Origin: Actinomycetota bacterium
Lineage (GTDB): Bacteria; Actinomycetota; Humimicrobiia; Humimicrobiales; Humimicrobiaceae
Length of the DNA stretch: 17,550 nt
NCBI GenBank assembly: GCA_028695395.1
Contig: JAQVJB010000030.1
Coordinates: 1-17,550, forward strand
Reading direction: 5' to 3'
The first letter of the stretch is position 1. Each line of letters opens with the position of its first letter. A program made the position numbers and the translations under genes. Positions 1-7,755 of the stretch are shown piece by piece. The notes beneath the pieces were generated by a model. That model saw nothing but the letters and a program-made list of their open reading frames with translations. It did no database searches and was not told where the DNA came from.

Positions 1-277
1 AAGTTGGAAGAATTGTTAAATTTTTACCGATTTTTATCGTATAATCTTCCAGAAGAATGTTTTTACCTTTTATAAAATTCAGAAGCATCGATTCAAGATT
101 GTTGCCTTCATCGTTTCTGTTATCTTTACCGAAAGAATAAACAAGATTTACCTGTGGATCAAAATCAAGCATTAAAACTCTTTTATTACTGTAGTCTGCA
201 AGATAGTATCCATAATTAAAACAAATAGTAGTTTTACCTGTGCCACCTTTAGTATAAAAAAATGCTATTTTTTTCAT
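1..277 (-). CDS. ParA/MinD-family ATPase, N-terminal part (runs off the left edge)
   Basis: Reading the minus strand from the ATG at 277 gives an open frame to the window edge (92 codons). Residues 10-17 are KGGTGKTT, the deviant Walker A box of ParA/MinD/Soj ATPases, preceded by the usual short hydrophobic strand. Around residues 36-43 follows a hydrophobic strand ending in DFDPQ, the Walker A' region, then VNLVYSFG, as in ParA. Such proteins dimerise on ATP and move or position DNA or protein cargo. The C-terminal half and any partner gene (such as parB) lie outside the window, so chromosomal, plasmid or other cargo cannot be decided. No clear Shine-Dalgarno sequence precedes the ATG. It is divergent from the DUF39 gene across about 200 bases of AT-rich DNA. 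Confidence 0.85.
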   Translation of the reverse strand, partial: MKKIAFFYTKGGTGKTTICFNYGYYLADYSNKRVLMLDFDPQVNLVYSFGKDNRNDEGNNLESMLLNFIKGKNILLEDYTIKIGKNLTILPT

Positions 278-483
278 ATAAACAAAAAAACCAATATATT
301 TTTTTAAACATGATTGAAGTTATATGTAAACAATCAATGATAAAATAATATAATAATACTAATCAAAAATCTATAAACCACACACCATATACTAAATATT
401 TATTTTTAAACAAAAGTACCTTTAAATATTAATAATTATGATTTAATATTAGAAATTAAATAACTTAATGATTTTTTAAAAAG

Positions 484-1650
484 ATGCCAAAAACAATTGA
501 AGAGATAAATGAAAAAATTAAAAATGGCAATGTTGTAGTTTTAACAGCAGAAGAAATAATCGACTATGTGCAGGAAAACGGAATTAAAAAAACTGCCAAA
601 GAAGTCGATGTTGTCACCACTGCGACATTCGGCCCTATGTGTTCTTCTGGAGCTTTCATTAATTTCGGCCATTCTGACCCCCCTATAAAAATGGCAAAAG
701 TATGGCTGAACGATGTTCCTGCCTATACGGGGATTGCAGCTGTTGATTCCTATATCGGTGCAACAGAATTGTCTGAAAGCGAAGGGATGAACTATGGCGG
801 AGCACATGTAATTGAAGACCTTATTTCAGGAAAAAATATTAGGCTAAGGTCAACAGCTTACGGTACCGACTGCTATCCTAGAAAGGAAATAAATACATAT
901 ATTAACAAACAAACGATAAACCAGGCATACCTTTTTAATCCTAGAAACGTTTATCAGAATTATTCTGTAGCTACTAATTCATCCGGAAAAATAATTTATA
1001 CTTATATGGGGAAACTTTTGCCGCATTTCGGAAATGCTACCTATTCCTGCGCCGGGCAATTAAATCCTTTAATAAATGATCCTTACTACAGGACAATAGG
1101 AGTAGGAACAAAAATTTTTCTTGGGGGAGGAGTCGGCTTTGTGGCATGGCAGGGAACCCAGCATAATCCAGAAGTGGAACGGCTGCCCAATGGAGTTCCT
1201 TTGGGGGGAGCAGGCACGCTTGCACTTATTGGTGATTTAAAAAACATGAATACAAAATTTATAAAAGCCGCGATATTTACTGGTTACGGGGTTACTATGT
1301 TTATGGGAGTAGGGATACCCATCCCTGTAATTGATGAGGAAATGGTTGAATATCTAAAAGTAAAAGATGAAGATATTTATGTAAGCATTTCTGATTATTC
1401 TGTTCAGAGAAGAAACAAACCAACATTTGGAAAAGTAAATTATAGACAATTAAGAGAAGGTAAAATAACAATAAATAAAAGAGAAGTGCCAACCGGTTCC
1501 ATTTCAAGCTATCAAAAAGCAAGAGAAATCGCTATATTGTTAAAAAAGTGGATTAAAGATAATAACTTCCTTTTAACCTCTCCTGTTTCTCAATTACCAG
1601 CATCTGGTTCTACCAAACCATTAAATATTGTAAATGAGGAGGAAATCTGA
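484..1650 (+). CDS. Homocysteine biosynthesis protein, DUF39 family (COG1900)
   Basis: This 388-residue protein matches the DUF39 family. In Methanosarcina acetivorans a DUF39 protein (MA1821) with a NIL-ferredoxin (MA1822) is needed to make homocysteine from aspartate semialdehyde and a sulfur donor, replacing the O-acetyl/succinyl-homoserine route. Two Cys that correspond to functionally important Cys of the archaeal protein are seen here: C53 in PMCSSGAF and C130 in GTDCYPRKE. A glycine-rich stretch (about residues 205-250) is also typical. Unlike MA1821, there is no C-terminal CBS pair; the protein ends soon after the DUF39 core. The ATG at 484 has no evident Shine-Dalgarno, whereas the next gene is tightly coupled by a TGATG overlap at 1648-1652. 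The partner gene directly downstream strongly supports the assignment. Confidence 0.9.
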   Translation: MPKTIEEINEKIKNGNVVVLTAEEIIDYVQENGIKKTAKEVDVVTTATFGPMCSSGAFINFGHSDPPIKMAKVWLNDVPAYTGIAAVDSYIGATELSESEGMNYGGAHVIEDLISGKNIRLRSTAYGTDCYPRKEINTYINKQTINQAYLFNPRNVYQNYSVATNSSGKIIYTYMGKLLPHFGNATYSCAGQLNPLINDPYYRTIGVGTKIFLGGGVGFVAWQGTQHNPEVERLPNGVPLGGAGTLALIGDLKNMNTKFIKAAIFTGYGVTMFMGVGIPIPVIDEEMVEYLKVKDEDIYVSISDYSVQRRNKPTFGKVNYRQLREGKITINKREVPTGSISSYQKAREIAILLKKWIKDNNFLLTSPVSQLPASGSTKPLNIVNEEEI

Positions 1651-2057
1651 TGGCTTCTGAAAAATTAATCCTCGATTTCCCTAAAAATGTTGTTACAAAA
1701 CCTATAGTCTATCATGTTGTCAAAGATTTTGACCTTGAATTCAATATATTACGCGCAGAGATAACCCCTAATCTTGAAGGAAGAATGCTTCTTGAAATAC
1801 GAGGTAAAAAAGACAAAATTGAAGAATGTAAGAATTTCTTAAAAAAAGAAGGGGTTCAGACTAGAGAGGCAACCCAGGAAATAATACTGGATAAAGAACT
1901 ATGCGTTAACTGCGGTGCATGTGTTTCCCTTTGTTTTAGTCATGCGCTTGCCATAAACAAAGACACTTATGAAATTGAGTTTGACAAAGATAAATGTGTT
2001 TTATGCGGCATTTGTCTTAACGGATGTCCCGTAAATGCATTGAAATCCAAAATATAA
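1650..2057 (+). CDS. NIL domain plus 2x[4Fe-4S] ferredoxin, partner of the DUF39 protein
   Basis: Residues 1-75 form a NIL domain, a small ACT-like ligand-binding fold also found in methionine ABC transporter ATPases. Residues 80-135 carry two CxxCxxCxxxC motifs (C85/88/91/95 and C116/119/122/126), which would hold two [4Fe-4S] clusters. The Pro that usually follows the fourth Cys is kept in the second motif (CPVNAL) but is Phe in the first. Its start overlaps the stop of the DUF39 gene by one base, and a strong AGGAGG lies at about 1637-1642, so the two are translated together. Following the M. acetivorans MA1822 precedent, the likely role is electron supply for reductive sulfur transfer in homocysteine formation. 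A terminator hairpin begins at the stop codon. Confidence 0.9.
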   Translation: MASEKLILDFPKNVVTKPIVYHVVKDFDLEFNILRAEITPNLEGRMLLEIRGKKDKIEECKNFLKKEGVQTREATQEIILDKELCVNCGACVSLCFSHALAINKDTYEIEFDKDKCVLCGICLNGCPVNALKSKI

Positions 2058-2097
2058 AAGAGGCTTCAAACTTCAAGAGATTAAAGCCTCTTTTTTT
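2057..2097. terminator. Bidirectional intrinsic terminator
   Basis: A perfect 10-bp stem pairs 2057-2066 (AAAGAGGCTT) with 2084-2093 (AAGCCTCTTT) across a 17-base loop. On the plus strand it is followed by a T run to 2097, ending the DUF39/NIL-ferredoxin operon. On the minus strand the arm is followed by TTTTATATTTT, so it can also stop transcription from the convergent rubredoxin gene. Confidence 0.85.
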
Positions 2098-2130
2098 ATT
2101 TTCTTATATAAAAAATACTAACCAGATTTT

Positions 2131-2292
2131 TTATTCCAGCTCTTCGAACTGATCTTTTTCTGCACCGCATTCAGGGCAAACCCAATCTTCAGGCAGATCA
2201 GAAAATTTTGTCACAGGTTCTATCCCGTTATCAGGATCTGCAATCTCAGGATCATAAATATATCCACAGACCGTGCATTCATATTTTTTCAT
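2131..2292 (-). CDS. Rubredoxin
   Basis: A 53-residue protein starting MKKYECTVCGYIYDPE. It has the two rubredoxin knuckles C6-x2-C9-G-Y and C39-P-x-C42-G, which hold one iron atom, plus the conserved aromatic and acidic residues between them (Y11, Y13, D14, W37). Length and spacing are typical of the family. Rubredoxins are small cytoplasmic one-electron carriers, in anaerobes often feeding rubrerythrin, superoxide reductase or flavodiiron proteins that remove oxygen species; none of these partners lies in the window. The Shine-Dalgarno AGGAGA sits about ten bases before the ATG. The gene begins 33 bases after the DUF5661 gene on the same strand, so the two are probably cotranscribed, and it ends before the shared terminator at 2057-2097. 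Confidence 0.95.
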   Translation of the reverse strand: MKKYECTVCGYIYDPEIADPDNGIEPVTKFSDLPEDWVCPECGAEKDQFEELE

Positions 2293-2325
2293 TTATTATT
2301 TTCTCCTATCTAGTTTATTATCTGA

Positions 2326-2598
2326 CTATTTGTTTTCCCAATATTCTTCAGCTTCCTCTTCCATTTCATCCAGACGGGTATAGTAATCTGGAAATTCATT
2401 TAAATGAGCCAGGGCAATTTTTCCCGTGAGCAGCGGGTCATCATTAGTTACATTAGTTTTTGGATCCTCAGTTCCGTGCTCAAGCTCTACATCCATTCCT
2501 CTCCTGAACTGCTCAACATCCCATTTTTTCCAATCTATTCCAAGCTGATCTCCTATTTCTTTTGCCTGCTCTGAAGTAAAAACTTTTTTTCCGCTCAT
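2326..2598 (-). CDS. DUF5661 family protein
   Basis: A 90-residue soluble acidic protein that I recognise as DUF5661. The marks are FTSEQAKEIGDQLGIDW near the N-terminus (residues 7-23), the FRRGMDVELEHG segment (31-42), TNVTNDDPLLTGKIALAHL (48-66) and a closing FPDYYTRLDEMEEEAE (69-84). The biochemical function of the family is unknown. It occurs in bacteria and in phage and metagenomic sets, and the His/Glu/Asp residues might bind metal, which is only my inference. A strong purine-rich Shine-Dalgarno (AGGGGGG) precedes the ATG. A TTATAAT at about 2679-2685 (minus strand) could be its -10 element, without a good -35. It shares a transcription unit with rubredoxin, which hints at redox or oxygen stress. 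Confidence 0.8.
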   Translation of the reverse strand: MSGKKVFTSEQAKEIGDQLGIDWKKWDVEQFRRGMDVELEHGTEDPKTNVTNDDPLLTGKIALAHLNEFPDYYTRLDEMEEEAEEYWENK

Positions 2599-2778
2599 TT
2601 TCCCCCCTAATCTTATTTATTATTCCAATATAAAAATATGACTTTTCCATATTCTTATCCTTAAAAAATCATTAATATTATAACCAAAGAAGCAGAATTT
2701 TAAAAATTATATTTAACTAAAAGATACTACTGAATTTTTAAATCCTTAAAAATCTTTAAAATTATTAATTGGAGCATA

Positions 2779-3846
2779 TTATTGTCTTACCATAAATTCA
2801 ACAACGTCCCCCTCTTTCATTACATAATCGGCTCCTTCAAATCTTACTTTTCCCTGTGATTTTGCTTCAGTCCAACCGCCTATCCTGACATAATCATCAT
2901 ATGAAATTACTGCAGCTTTTATAAAATTCTTTATGAAATCTGAATGTATTACCCCTGCCGCTTCACGGGCTTTCATTCCTTTTTCTATTGTCCAGGCTCT
3001 TGTTTCTTTTTCTCCTGTAGTCAGAAAAGAAATCAATCCCAAAGTAGAATACGCTGTCTTTATAAGCTTATTTAGTCCCGGCTCTTCTAAACCATATTGC
3101 TTTAAGTATTCTTTCTGGTCTTCGGATGAAAGCACAGCAAGTTCAGACTCTAGTTTAGCGCATAAAGGGATAATCGGTTTCAGTTTTATTTCTTCAGCAA
3201 TAATATCTTTTTTTATAAGATGCTCTTCTCCTATGTTTGCAACATATATTATAGGTTTAGCAGTAAGAAGACATAATTTTTTTGCCTCATTTTTTTGTTC
3301 TTCCTTAAGCTCAACATCAATAGCCATCTTTCCTTTTTCAAGTTCTTCTTTTAAAATGCATACTGTTTCCCACATTATAGTATCTTCTTTTGCTATTCTT
3401 CCCTTGGGCGCTTCTCTTTTTTCCAGAGTCTGCAAGTCTGCCATAATAAGCTCTGTATTAATTAGTTCGGCATCCATTTTTGGATTTAATTCTGTTTCAG
3501 TATGGGCAACGCTCTTGTCTTCAAATAATCTGACTACATGACATATTGCATTTACTTCCCTTATGTTTGCAAGGAATTGGTTTCCAAGTCCTTCACCCTT
3601 AGAAGCACCTTTGACCAAACCGGCAATATCTACAAATTCAACCACTGCTGGTACTATTTTCTCAACATTTATCATCTCAGCCAGAATTTTCAATCTCCCA
3701 TCCGGGACTTCGACAATGCCTTTATTGGGGGCAATGGTGCAAAAAGGATAATTTGAAGCATCAGCAATCTGTTTTTTTAAAAGCGCATTAAATAAAGTCG
3801 ATTTTCCCACATTTGGAAGACCGACTATTCCCATAGATAAACCCAT
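2779..3846 (-). CDS. ychF: Redox-regulated ribosome-binding ATPase YchF (OLA1 family)
   Basis: This 355-residue protein is close to the usual YchF length of about 363. The P-loop GLPNVGKST is at residues 9-17 and the G3 box DIAGL at 73-77, followed by VKGASKGEGLGNQFL. The G4 position reads NIGE (204-207) instead of NKxD, the change that makes this family prefer ATP over GTP. A coiled helical insert spans about 115-195 and the TGS domain covers roughly the last 84 residues, ending in GDVVEFMVRQ. YchF binds ribosomes and affects translation start choice and stress responses. The ATG at 3846 is preceded by AAGGAG at good spacing; a second in-frame ATG (residue 5) is less likely. It is divergent from the GNAT gene, with 180 bases before DUF5661. 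Confidence 0.97.
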   Translation of the reverse strand: MGLSMGIVGLPNVGKSTLFNALLKKQIADASNYPFCTIAPNKGIVEVPDGRLKILAEMINVEKIVPAVVEFVDIAGLVKGASKGEGLGNQFLANIREVNAICHVVRLFEDKSVAHTETELNPKMDAELINTELIMADLQTLEKREAPKGRIAKEDTIMWETVCILKEELEKGKMAIDVELKEEQKNEAKKLCLLTAKPIIYVANIGEEHLIKKDIIAEEIKLKPIIPLCAKLESELAVLSSEDQKEYLKQYGLEEPGLNKLIKTAYSTLGLISFLTTGEKETRAWTIEKGMKAREAAGVIHSDFIKNFIKAAVISYDDYVRIGGWTEAKSQGKVRFEGADYVMKEGDVVEFMVRQ

Positions 3847-3951
3847 TCATTCTCCTTAAATAAATTTCTTTAGAAAAACTTTTTTAAATAATAAGGTATT
3901 CCCTATATTTTAGCTTTTTAAAACTTATTAATATATAGATATTTAATCAGA

Positions 3952-3976
3952 GTTAAGAATAATTTGCATTCTTAAC
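3952..3976. repeat. Perfect 9-bp inverted repeat upstream of the GNAT promoter
   Basis: GTTAAGAAT (3952-3960) and ATTCTTAAC (3968-3976) are exact reverse complements separated by 7 bases. Neither side is followed by a T run, so it is not a simple terminator. It lies between the divergent ychF and GNAT genes, just before a plausible -35 element, which suits an operator for a dimeric regulator; this role is inferred. Confidence 0.5.
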
Positions 3977-3978
3977 AC

Positions 3979-4007
3979 TTGGTTTAAAACAAGAATTAGA
4001 TTACAAT
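3979..4007 (+). promoter_or_regulatory. Candidate sigma70-type promoter for the GNAT gene
   Basis: TTGGTT (3979-3984) and TACAAT (4002-4007) are separated by 17 bases. They lie 49 bases before the GNAT start at 4056 and directly after the inverted repeat at 3952-3976. The -10 is five of six to consensus; the -35 is weak. Confidence 0.4.
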
Positions 4008-4055
4008 TTAAATAAGGTAGCTACTTTTCTTTAAAAAAAAACTAGCATTATTAAT

Positions 4056-4637
4056 ATGGTACTGATCAATCCTTCTGGCATAAAATTTTATGAAATGGAT
4101 TTCAGGAAGCTGAAAAGCACAGTAATAAGAAACAAGCAAGTGCTTATCAGGCCTCTTAAAAAAAGCGACCTTCCTTTATTGATAAGATGGCTCAAAGATC
4201 CCGAAGTAAACAAGTTTTTATCGTCTGACTTTTCAGATCTGGATACGCATAAGGAAGAAAGGTGGTTCAGGGAAATGTCTATATCCGTAAATGACTTTGT
4301 CTTTGCAATTGAAGCTTATAAAGAAAAAAAGCATATAGGGGATTGCGGACTTCATAAAATAAATTGGGATAAAAAGAAAGCAGATTTTGGAATTGCTATC
4401 GGCGATAAAAATTACTGGGGGAAAGGATATGGCCGAGATGCAACAGAAGCTACTATAAAATTTGCTTTTAAGAAACTCGGACTTGAAAAAATCACTTTAT
4501 CTGTTTATGAATATAATAAAAGAGCCATAAAATCCTACAAAAAATGCGGTTTTAAAGAAAAGGAAATATTAAAAAAAGATCATCTTTACAATCACATATA
4601 TTGGGACACCATAATAATGGAATTAAAATTTGAATGA
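4056..4637 (+). CDS. GNAT-family N-acetyltransferase (RimJ/RimL type)
   Basis: A 193-residue protein of the GNAT fold. Residues 28-50 (VLIRPLKKSDLPLLIRWLKD) match the N-terminal strand-helix of the RimJ/RimL group (Acetyltransf_3). The acetyl-CoA pyrophosphate loop is at 121-129 (WGKGYGRDA), the classical R/Q-x-x-G-x-G region. The strand-helix ITLSVYEYNKRAIKSYKKCGF (146-166) is the usual C-terminal motif. It should transfer an acetyl group to an amine of a protein, antibiotic or metabolite; the substrate cannot be read from sequence. No Shine-Dalgarno precedes the ATG at 4056, and an in-frame ATG at 4095 also lacks one. The family homology begins near residue 20, so either start is possible. 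Confidence 0.88.
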   Translation: MVLINPSGIKFYEMDFRKLKSTVIRNKQVLIRPLKKSDLPLLIRWLKDPEVNKFLSSDFSDLDTHKEERWFREMSISVNDFVFAIEAYKEKKHIGDCGLHKINWDKKKADFGIAIGDKNYWGKGYGRDATEATIKFAFKKLGLEKITLSVYEYNKRAIKSYKKCGFKEKEILKKDHLYNHIYWDTIIMELKFE

Positions 4638-4721
4638 TTTTTATACATTTTTTATAATATTTAAGTTAAAATACAATTCTGAGTTTTCAAAATTATTGAA
4701 GAGCAAATAAAGATATCATTT

Positions 4722-6134
4722 ATGTACGAATACACAAGGAAAAGCAAACTAGGACTAGGTTCAATACTTCTTATAATACTTTTCATTTTTACGATTATCG
4801 GTCTTGCAATATTATTTTTTTTAAATAAAGGAAAATTCTGGGATTTTCTTCCCATTGCAAGCATAGCAGCGATAATAATAAGTCTTATTTTTGCTATTTT
4901 TAATATGGCAAAAAGAGCAGAAGGCGGCTTTATTTTTATTCTGTTTTTCATTATATTTCTTGCTGGTCTCGTTATGTCCAGTATTCTAGGGCCATTTGCA
5001 TTATCGAGAAACGCGCAAAAGGCAATTGATTCGGGAGATTACAACACTGCTATAGATAATTATAATGAAATAATCAGTAATTATCCTACAAGCCGGTATT
5101 ATGATGATTCTTTAAAAGAAATTACCTCTGCTTATCAGAAAACTGATGATTATGAAAACACTATCAAATATATTAATCTCGCAGTTGAACAAAATATCCT
5201 AGATATGGGCAATCTGGAAGTAAAAAACGCTCTCGGTGAATCATATGCAAAAATTGCAGAAAAAGCTTATGAAGAAAAAAATTATGAAAAATCTGCAGTT
5301 AATTTTGTGCTTGCAATAAATATTTTTAATGAAATAACATCTGAATTTCCAAGCAGTGACGAGACCTTTATCTTATCATATAAAATACCAGATTATTTAT
5401 ATAAAGCAGCCAATAGCCATGCAAATACTGGTAGCTATTTGCAAAGCATTGATCTGCTGAACGAAATTATTGAAAAATATCCGGATAGTGATAACATATC
5501 AAAAGCTAAGAATCTTTTATTTGACAGCTATATTAAAGAAATACACAGTTTAATTGAGGATGCAAAATACAAGGAAGCTCTTGATGAATATTTGCTTGCC
5601 AAGAGCATAGCTTCAGAAAATAATATAGCAGTTTCAATAAATATTTATGATGAAAATATTTATTCAAAAATTCCATCCGGGGTTTTATCAGAATATGCAA
5701 TAAGCCTGACTCTCGATAAAAAATATGAAGATGCTCTTCATATTTTTGACTATATTTTCTTAAATTATTCAGATACATCAGAAAAAATTACCAGGTACTA
5801 CTCTGTCTGCAAGATTGAAATAATAAAAAATACATCTTTTTTACCTATTCCTGATATAGTTTACAGATTTAATATAAGAGATGAAGTCAATTTCCAGCTG
5901 GATATTTCAAATAATACAGATTCTGTAATAAATATCTATTTCTTAGGAGACACTGGTAAGAGATATCAAATAAATCCCAAAACAAAAGCAGAGATAGTAA
6001 TCGCTGCTGATTTATATGAGATGGCAGTTGAATATAGTGATAATGTTGAAATTAAACATTATGGAGAATTTATTTTTGAAACTGGAAAGAGATATTCGCA
6101 GATATTTAATATCATAGTTGAAGAAAATGATTAA
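4722..6134 (+). CDS. Membrane-anchored TPR-repeat protein
   Basis: A 470-residue protein with three N-terminal hydrophobic spans (about residues 11-34, 42-63 and 69-91) and a long, mainly helical part with TPR-like repeats. One clear repeat is AQKAIDSGDYNTAIDNYNEI at about 98-117 followed by SNYPTSRYYDDSLKEI, the tetratricopeptide pattern seen in BamD/YbgF-like proteins. Similar units recur near residues 175-205, 230-265 and 280-345. The last 95 residues look beta-rich (alternating hydrophobic residues, FQLDISNNTDSVINIYF) and may form an Ig-like domain. TPRs normally mediate protein contacts, so a scaffold role at the membrane is plausible. No enzyme motif is visible. It follows the GNAT gene after 84 bases and has no clear Shine-Dalgarno. 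I do not recognise a named family. Confidence 0.75.
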   Translation: MYEYTRKSKLGLGSILLIILFIFTIIGLAILFFLNKGKFWDFLPIASIAAIIISLIFAIFNMAKRAEGGFIFILFFIIFLAGLVMSSILGPFALSRNAQKAIDSGDYNTAIDNYNEIISNYPTSRYYDDSLKEITSAYQKTDDYENTIKYINLAVEQNILDMGNLEVKNALGESYAKIAEKAYEEKNYEKSAVNFVLAINIFNEITSEFPSSDETFILSYKIPDYLYKAANSHANTGSYLQSIDLLNEIIEKYPDSDNISKAKNLLFDSYIKEIHSLIEDAKYKEALDEYLLAKSIASENNIAVSINIYDENIYSKIPSGVLSEYAISLTLDKKYEDALHIFDYIFLNYSDTSEKITRYYSVCKIEIIKNTSFLPIPDIVYRFNIRDEVNFQLDISNNTDSVINIYFLGDTGKRYQINPKTKAEIVIAADLYEMAVEYSDNVEIKHYGEFIFETGKRYSQIFNIIVEEND

Positions 6135-6166
6135 TTTTTTCTACGTATGAATCTTTAAGATATATG

Positions 6167-6586
6167 CTATTCCATCCCTTTCAAGCTGTCTTTGATAAGA
6201 GCAGACATGTTAGCATCAAGAAATCCTTCTATCTTGCTTTGGTCAACGCTTCTGTCAACTCCAAGATTTTCTTCCATCTTTATCATTAATTCATTAATGG
6301 ATTCTGAAACAACTTTAATCTTTTCATTAAAAGAAGCTTCATCAATATTGGCTGGGGCTTTAGCCAGCTCATCTGCCAGACGGTTTACATTATCATATTT
6401 TTCTTTAATCACACCTGTAAAAACAGCTTTCTGCCAGAACCATCTGCCCTTATTCTTCATATTGTAATAATTAAAGAGACCAAAAAGATACCTTATATTT
6501 AAAGAATTCAGCTCACAGCTTTCCTTTAATATGTACATCCTCTTGGACATATATTGTGCTTTTTTAAACTTATCCAGATTTATCAC
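6167..6586 (-). CDS. Hypothetical helical protein with a GTG start
   Basis: A 139-residue, charged and probably all-helical protein of no family that I recognise. The start is GTG at 6586, preceded by CAGGAGAAGTCTT, a good Shine-Dalgarno at proper spacing. The first part holds an aromatic stretch (residues 34-58, with NIRYLFGLFNYYNMKNKGRWFW-like content). The second half (about 65-112) has heptad-like spacing that suggests a short coiled coil. The tail (112-139) reads VDRSVDQSKIEGFLDAN then a lysine-rich helix. There are no Cys clusters, membrane segments or nucleotide-binding motifs. It is convergent with the TPR gene (32-base gap) and has no partner in the same direction nearby, so context gives no clue to function. 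Confidence 0.7.
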   Translation of the reverse strand: MINLDKFKKAQYMSKRMYILKESCELNSLNIRYLFGLFNYYNMKNKGRWFWQKAVFTGVIKEKYDNVNRLADELAKAPANIDEASFNEKIKVVSESINELMIKMEENLGVDRSVDQSKIEGFLDANMSALIKDSLKGME

Positions 6587-6701
6587 AAGACTTCTCCTGT
6601 TATTTATTATAATTAAAATTCATACTTGTAAAACAATAAATATGATCAAACAAACAATTATTTTAACAATTATAGCACTTTTTTTATTATAAAGACTTTT
6701 A

Positions 6702-7613
6702 TTATCGCTTAAAAATAAATTCAAGAGTAAGCATCAAGAATACTATGCCCAGGTACGGGCTTGATAATTTAAATAAAATCCATGCTAATTTTTTTCCCTT
6801 CAGGCAAAGCATCATTACACTTACAATAATGATTGCAATACCCAGCATTCCCACGACTCCAAAAAAATAATAGCTTAATTTGTAAAAATGCCATAAAAGT
6901 ACCGAAATCAGCACCATTAAAATATTTAAAATTGCCAGAAGCAGATGATTTTGTTTTTCACTCAGAAAAACAGGAAGCATCGGGATTGCTGCTTTTTTAT
7001 AATCTTCTTTATAAAAATAAGCAAGACTCCAGATATGGGAAGGGGTCCAGATAATAACAAAAATAAACATTATTACAGCAATTAAATCTATTTTCCCGCC
7101 TGATATCCCTGCATATGCAACCAGCACAGGAAAACCTCCTGAAGGCGAACCTATCAGTATATTATATCTCGTTCTTTGTTTTGTCAGACCATTATAAAGA
7201 ATAGCACTGTTAAAAAAACCGAAAAATAAAAATAAGGCACTTAGCCAGTTAACATATAGTGCAATGGCAATAGCAGCCAAGACCAGAATAAGGGCATAAA
7301 CCAATCCCTTTACAGCCGGATTTATTTTTCCGGAAGCAATAGCTCTTGATTTTGTCCTTTCCATTTCAGAATCTATTTTTCTGTCTATGTAATTGGTCGT
7401 TGCGTTTGCTCCCATAACTCCTAAAATAATCGCCATTGAAAGAAAGATTATTTTCAGCCAGCTTAAAGAATAAATGCTTGAAGCAATCAACATTGAAGAA
7501 AGAGCAGTAAAATACAGTAAAATAACAGATCTAGGCTTGCTGATCTCAAGATAATTGCTAAATGTATTTTTAGCTTTTTTTATAAATGTTTTTAATTCCA
7601 GAACATTTTGCAT
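6702..7613 (-). CDS. ctaB: Heme O synthase-like UbiA prenyltransferase (protoheme IX farnesyltransferase family)
   Basis: A 303-residue membrane protein with about eight or nine hydrophobic spans. The first prenyl-diphosphate/Mg site is N70-ATTNYIDRKIDSEMERT (N74, D77, D81, R86), the NxxxDxxxD pattern of CtaB/CyoE. The second conserved region, YNGLTKQRTRYNILIGSPSG (140-159), aligns with the YTxxLKRxTxxNIxIGG signature of heme O synthases, and DYKKAAIPMLPV matches the later DYxxAGxPMLP signature. Heme O synthase farnesylates heme b for terminal oxidases. One oddity: the usual Pro after RTxxR is Ala (RTKSRAIASG). No oxidase, ctaA or other heme gene is nearby, so the true substrate is uncertain. 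No Shine-Dalgarno is seen before the ATG. Confidence 0.82.
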   Translation of the reverse strand: MQNVLELKTFIKKAKNTFSNYLEISKPRSVILLYFTALSSMLIASSIYSLSWLKIIFLSMAIILGVMGANATTNYIDRKIDSEMERTKSRAIASGKINPAVKGLVYALILVLAAIAIALYVNWLSALFLFFGFFNSAILYNGLTKQRTRYNILIGSPSGGFPVLVAYAGISGGKIDLIAVIMFIFVIIWTPSHIWSLAYFYKEDYKKAAIPMLPVFLSEKQNHLLLAILNILMVLISVLLWHFYKLSYYFFGVVGMLGIAIIIVSVMMLCLKGKKLAWILFKLSSPYLGIVFLMLTLEFIFKR

Positions 7614-7755
7614 GAAATAATTATATGTATATGTGAGTAATTAAAACAACCCAAAAATATTCTTTTTTCTTATAATATTGCTTAATTAAGATAAAAAGAT
7701 TGATGTTTTATATGCGTATTGTAATAATAGTACTTTTAAAACTGTTGAAGCGTTT

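Noticed and set aside
2933..3541. Long plus-strand open frame of 202 codons
   Set aside because: It lies entirely opposite ychF, whose family match is certain; its Ser/Phe-rich translation is typical of an antisense shadow.
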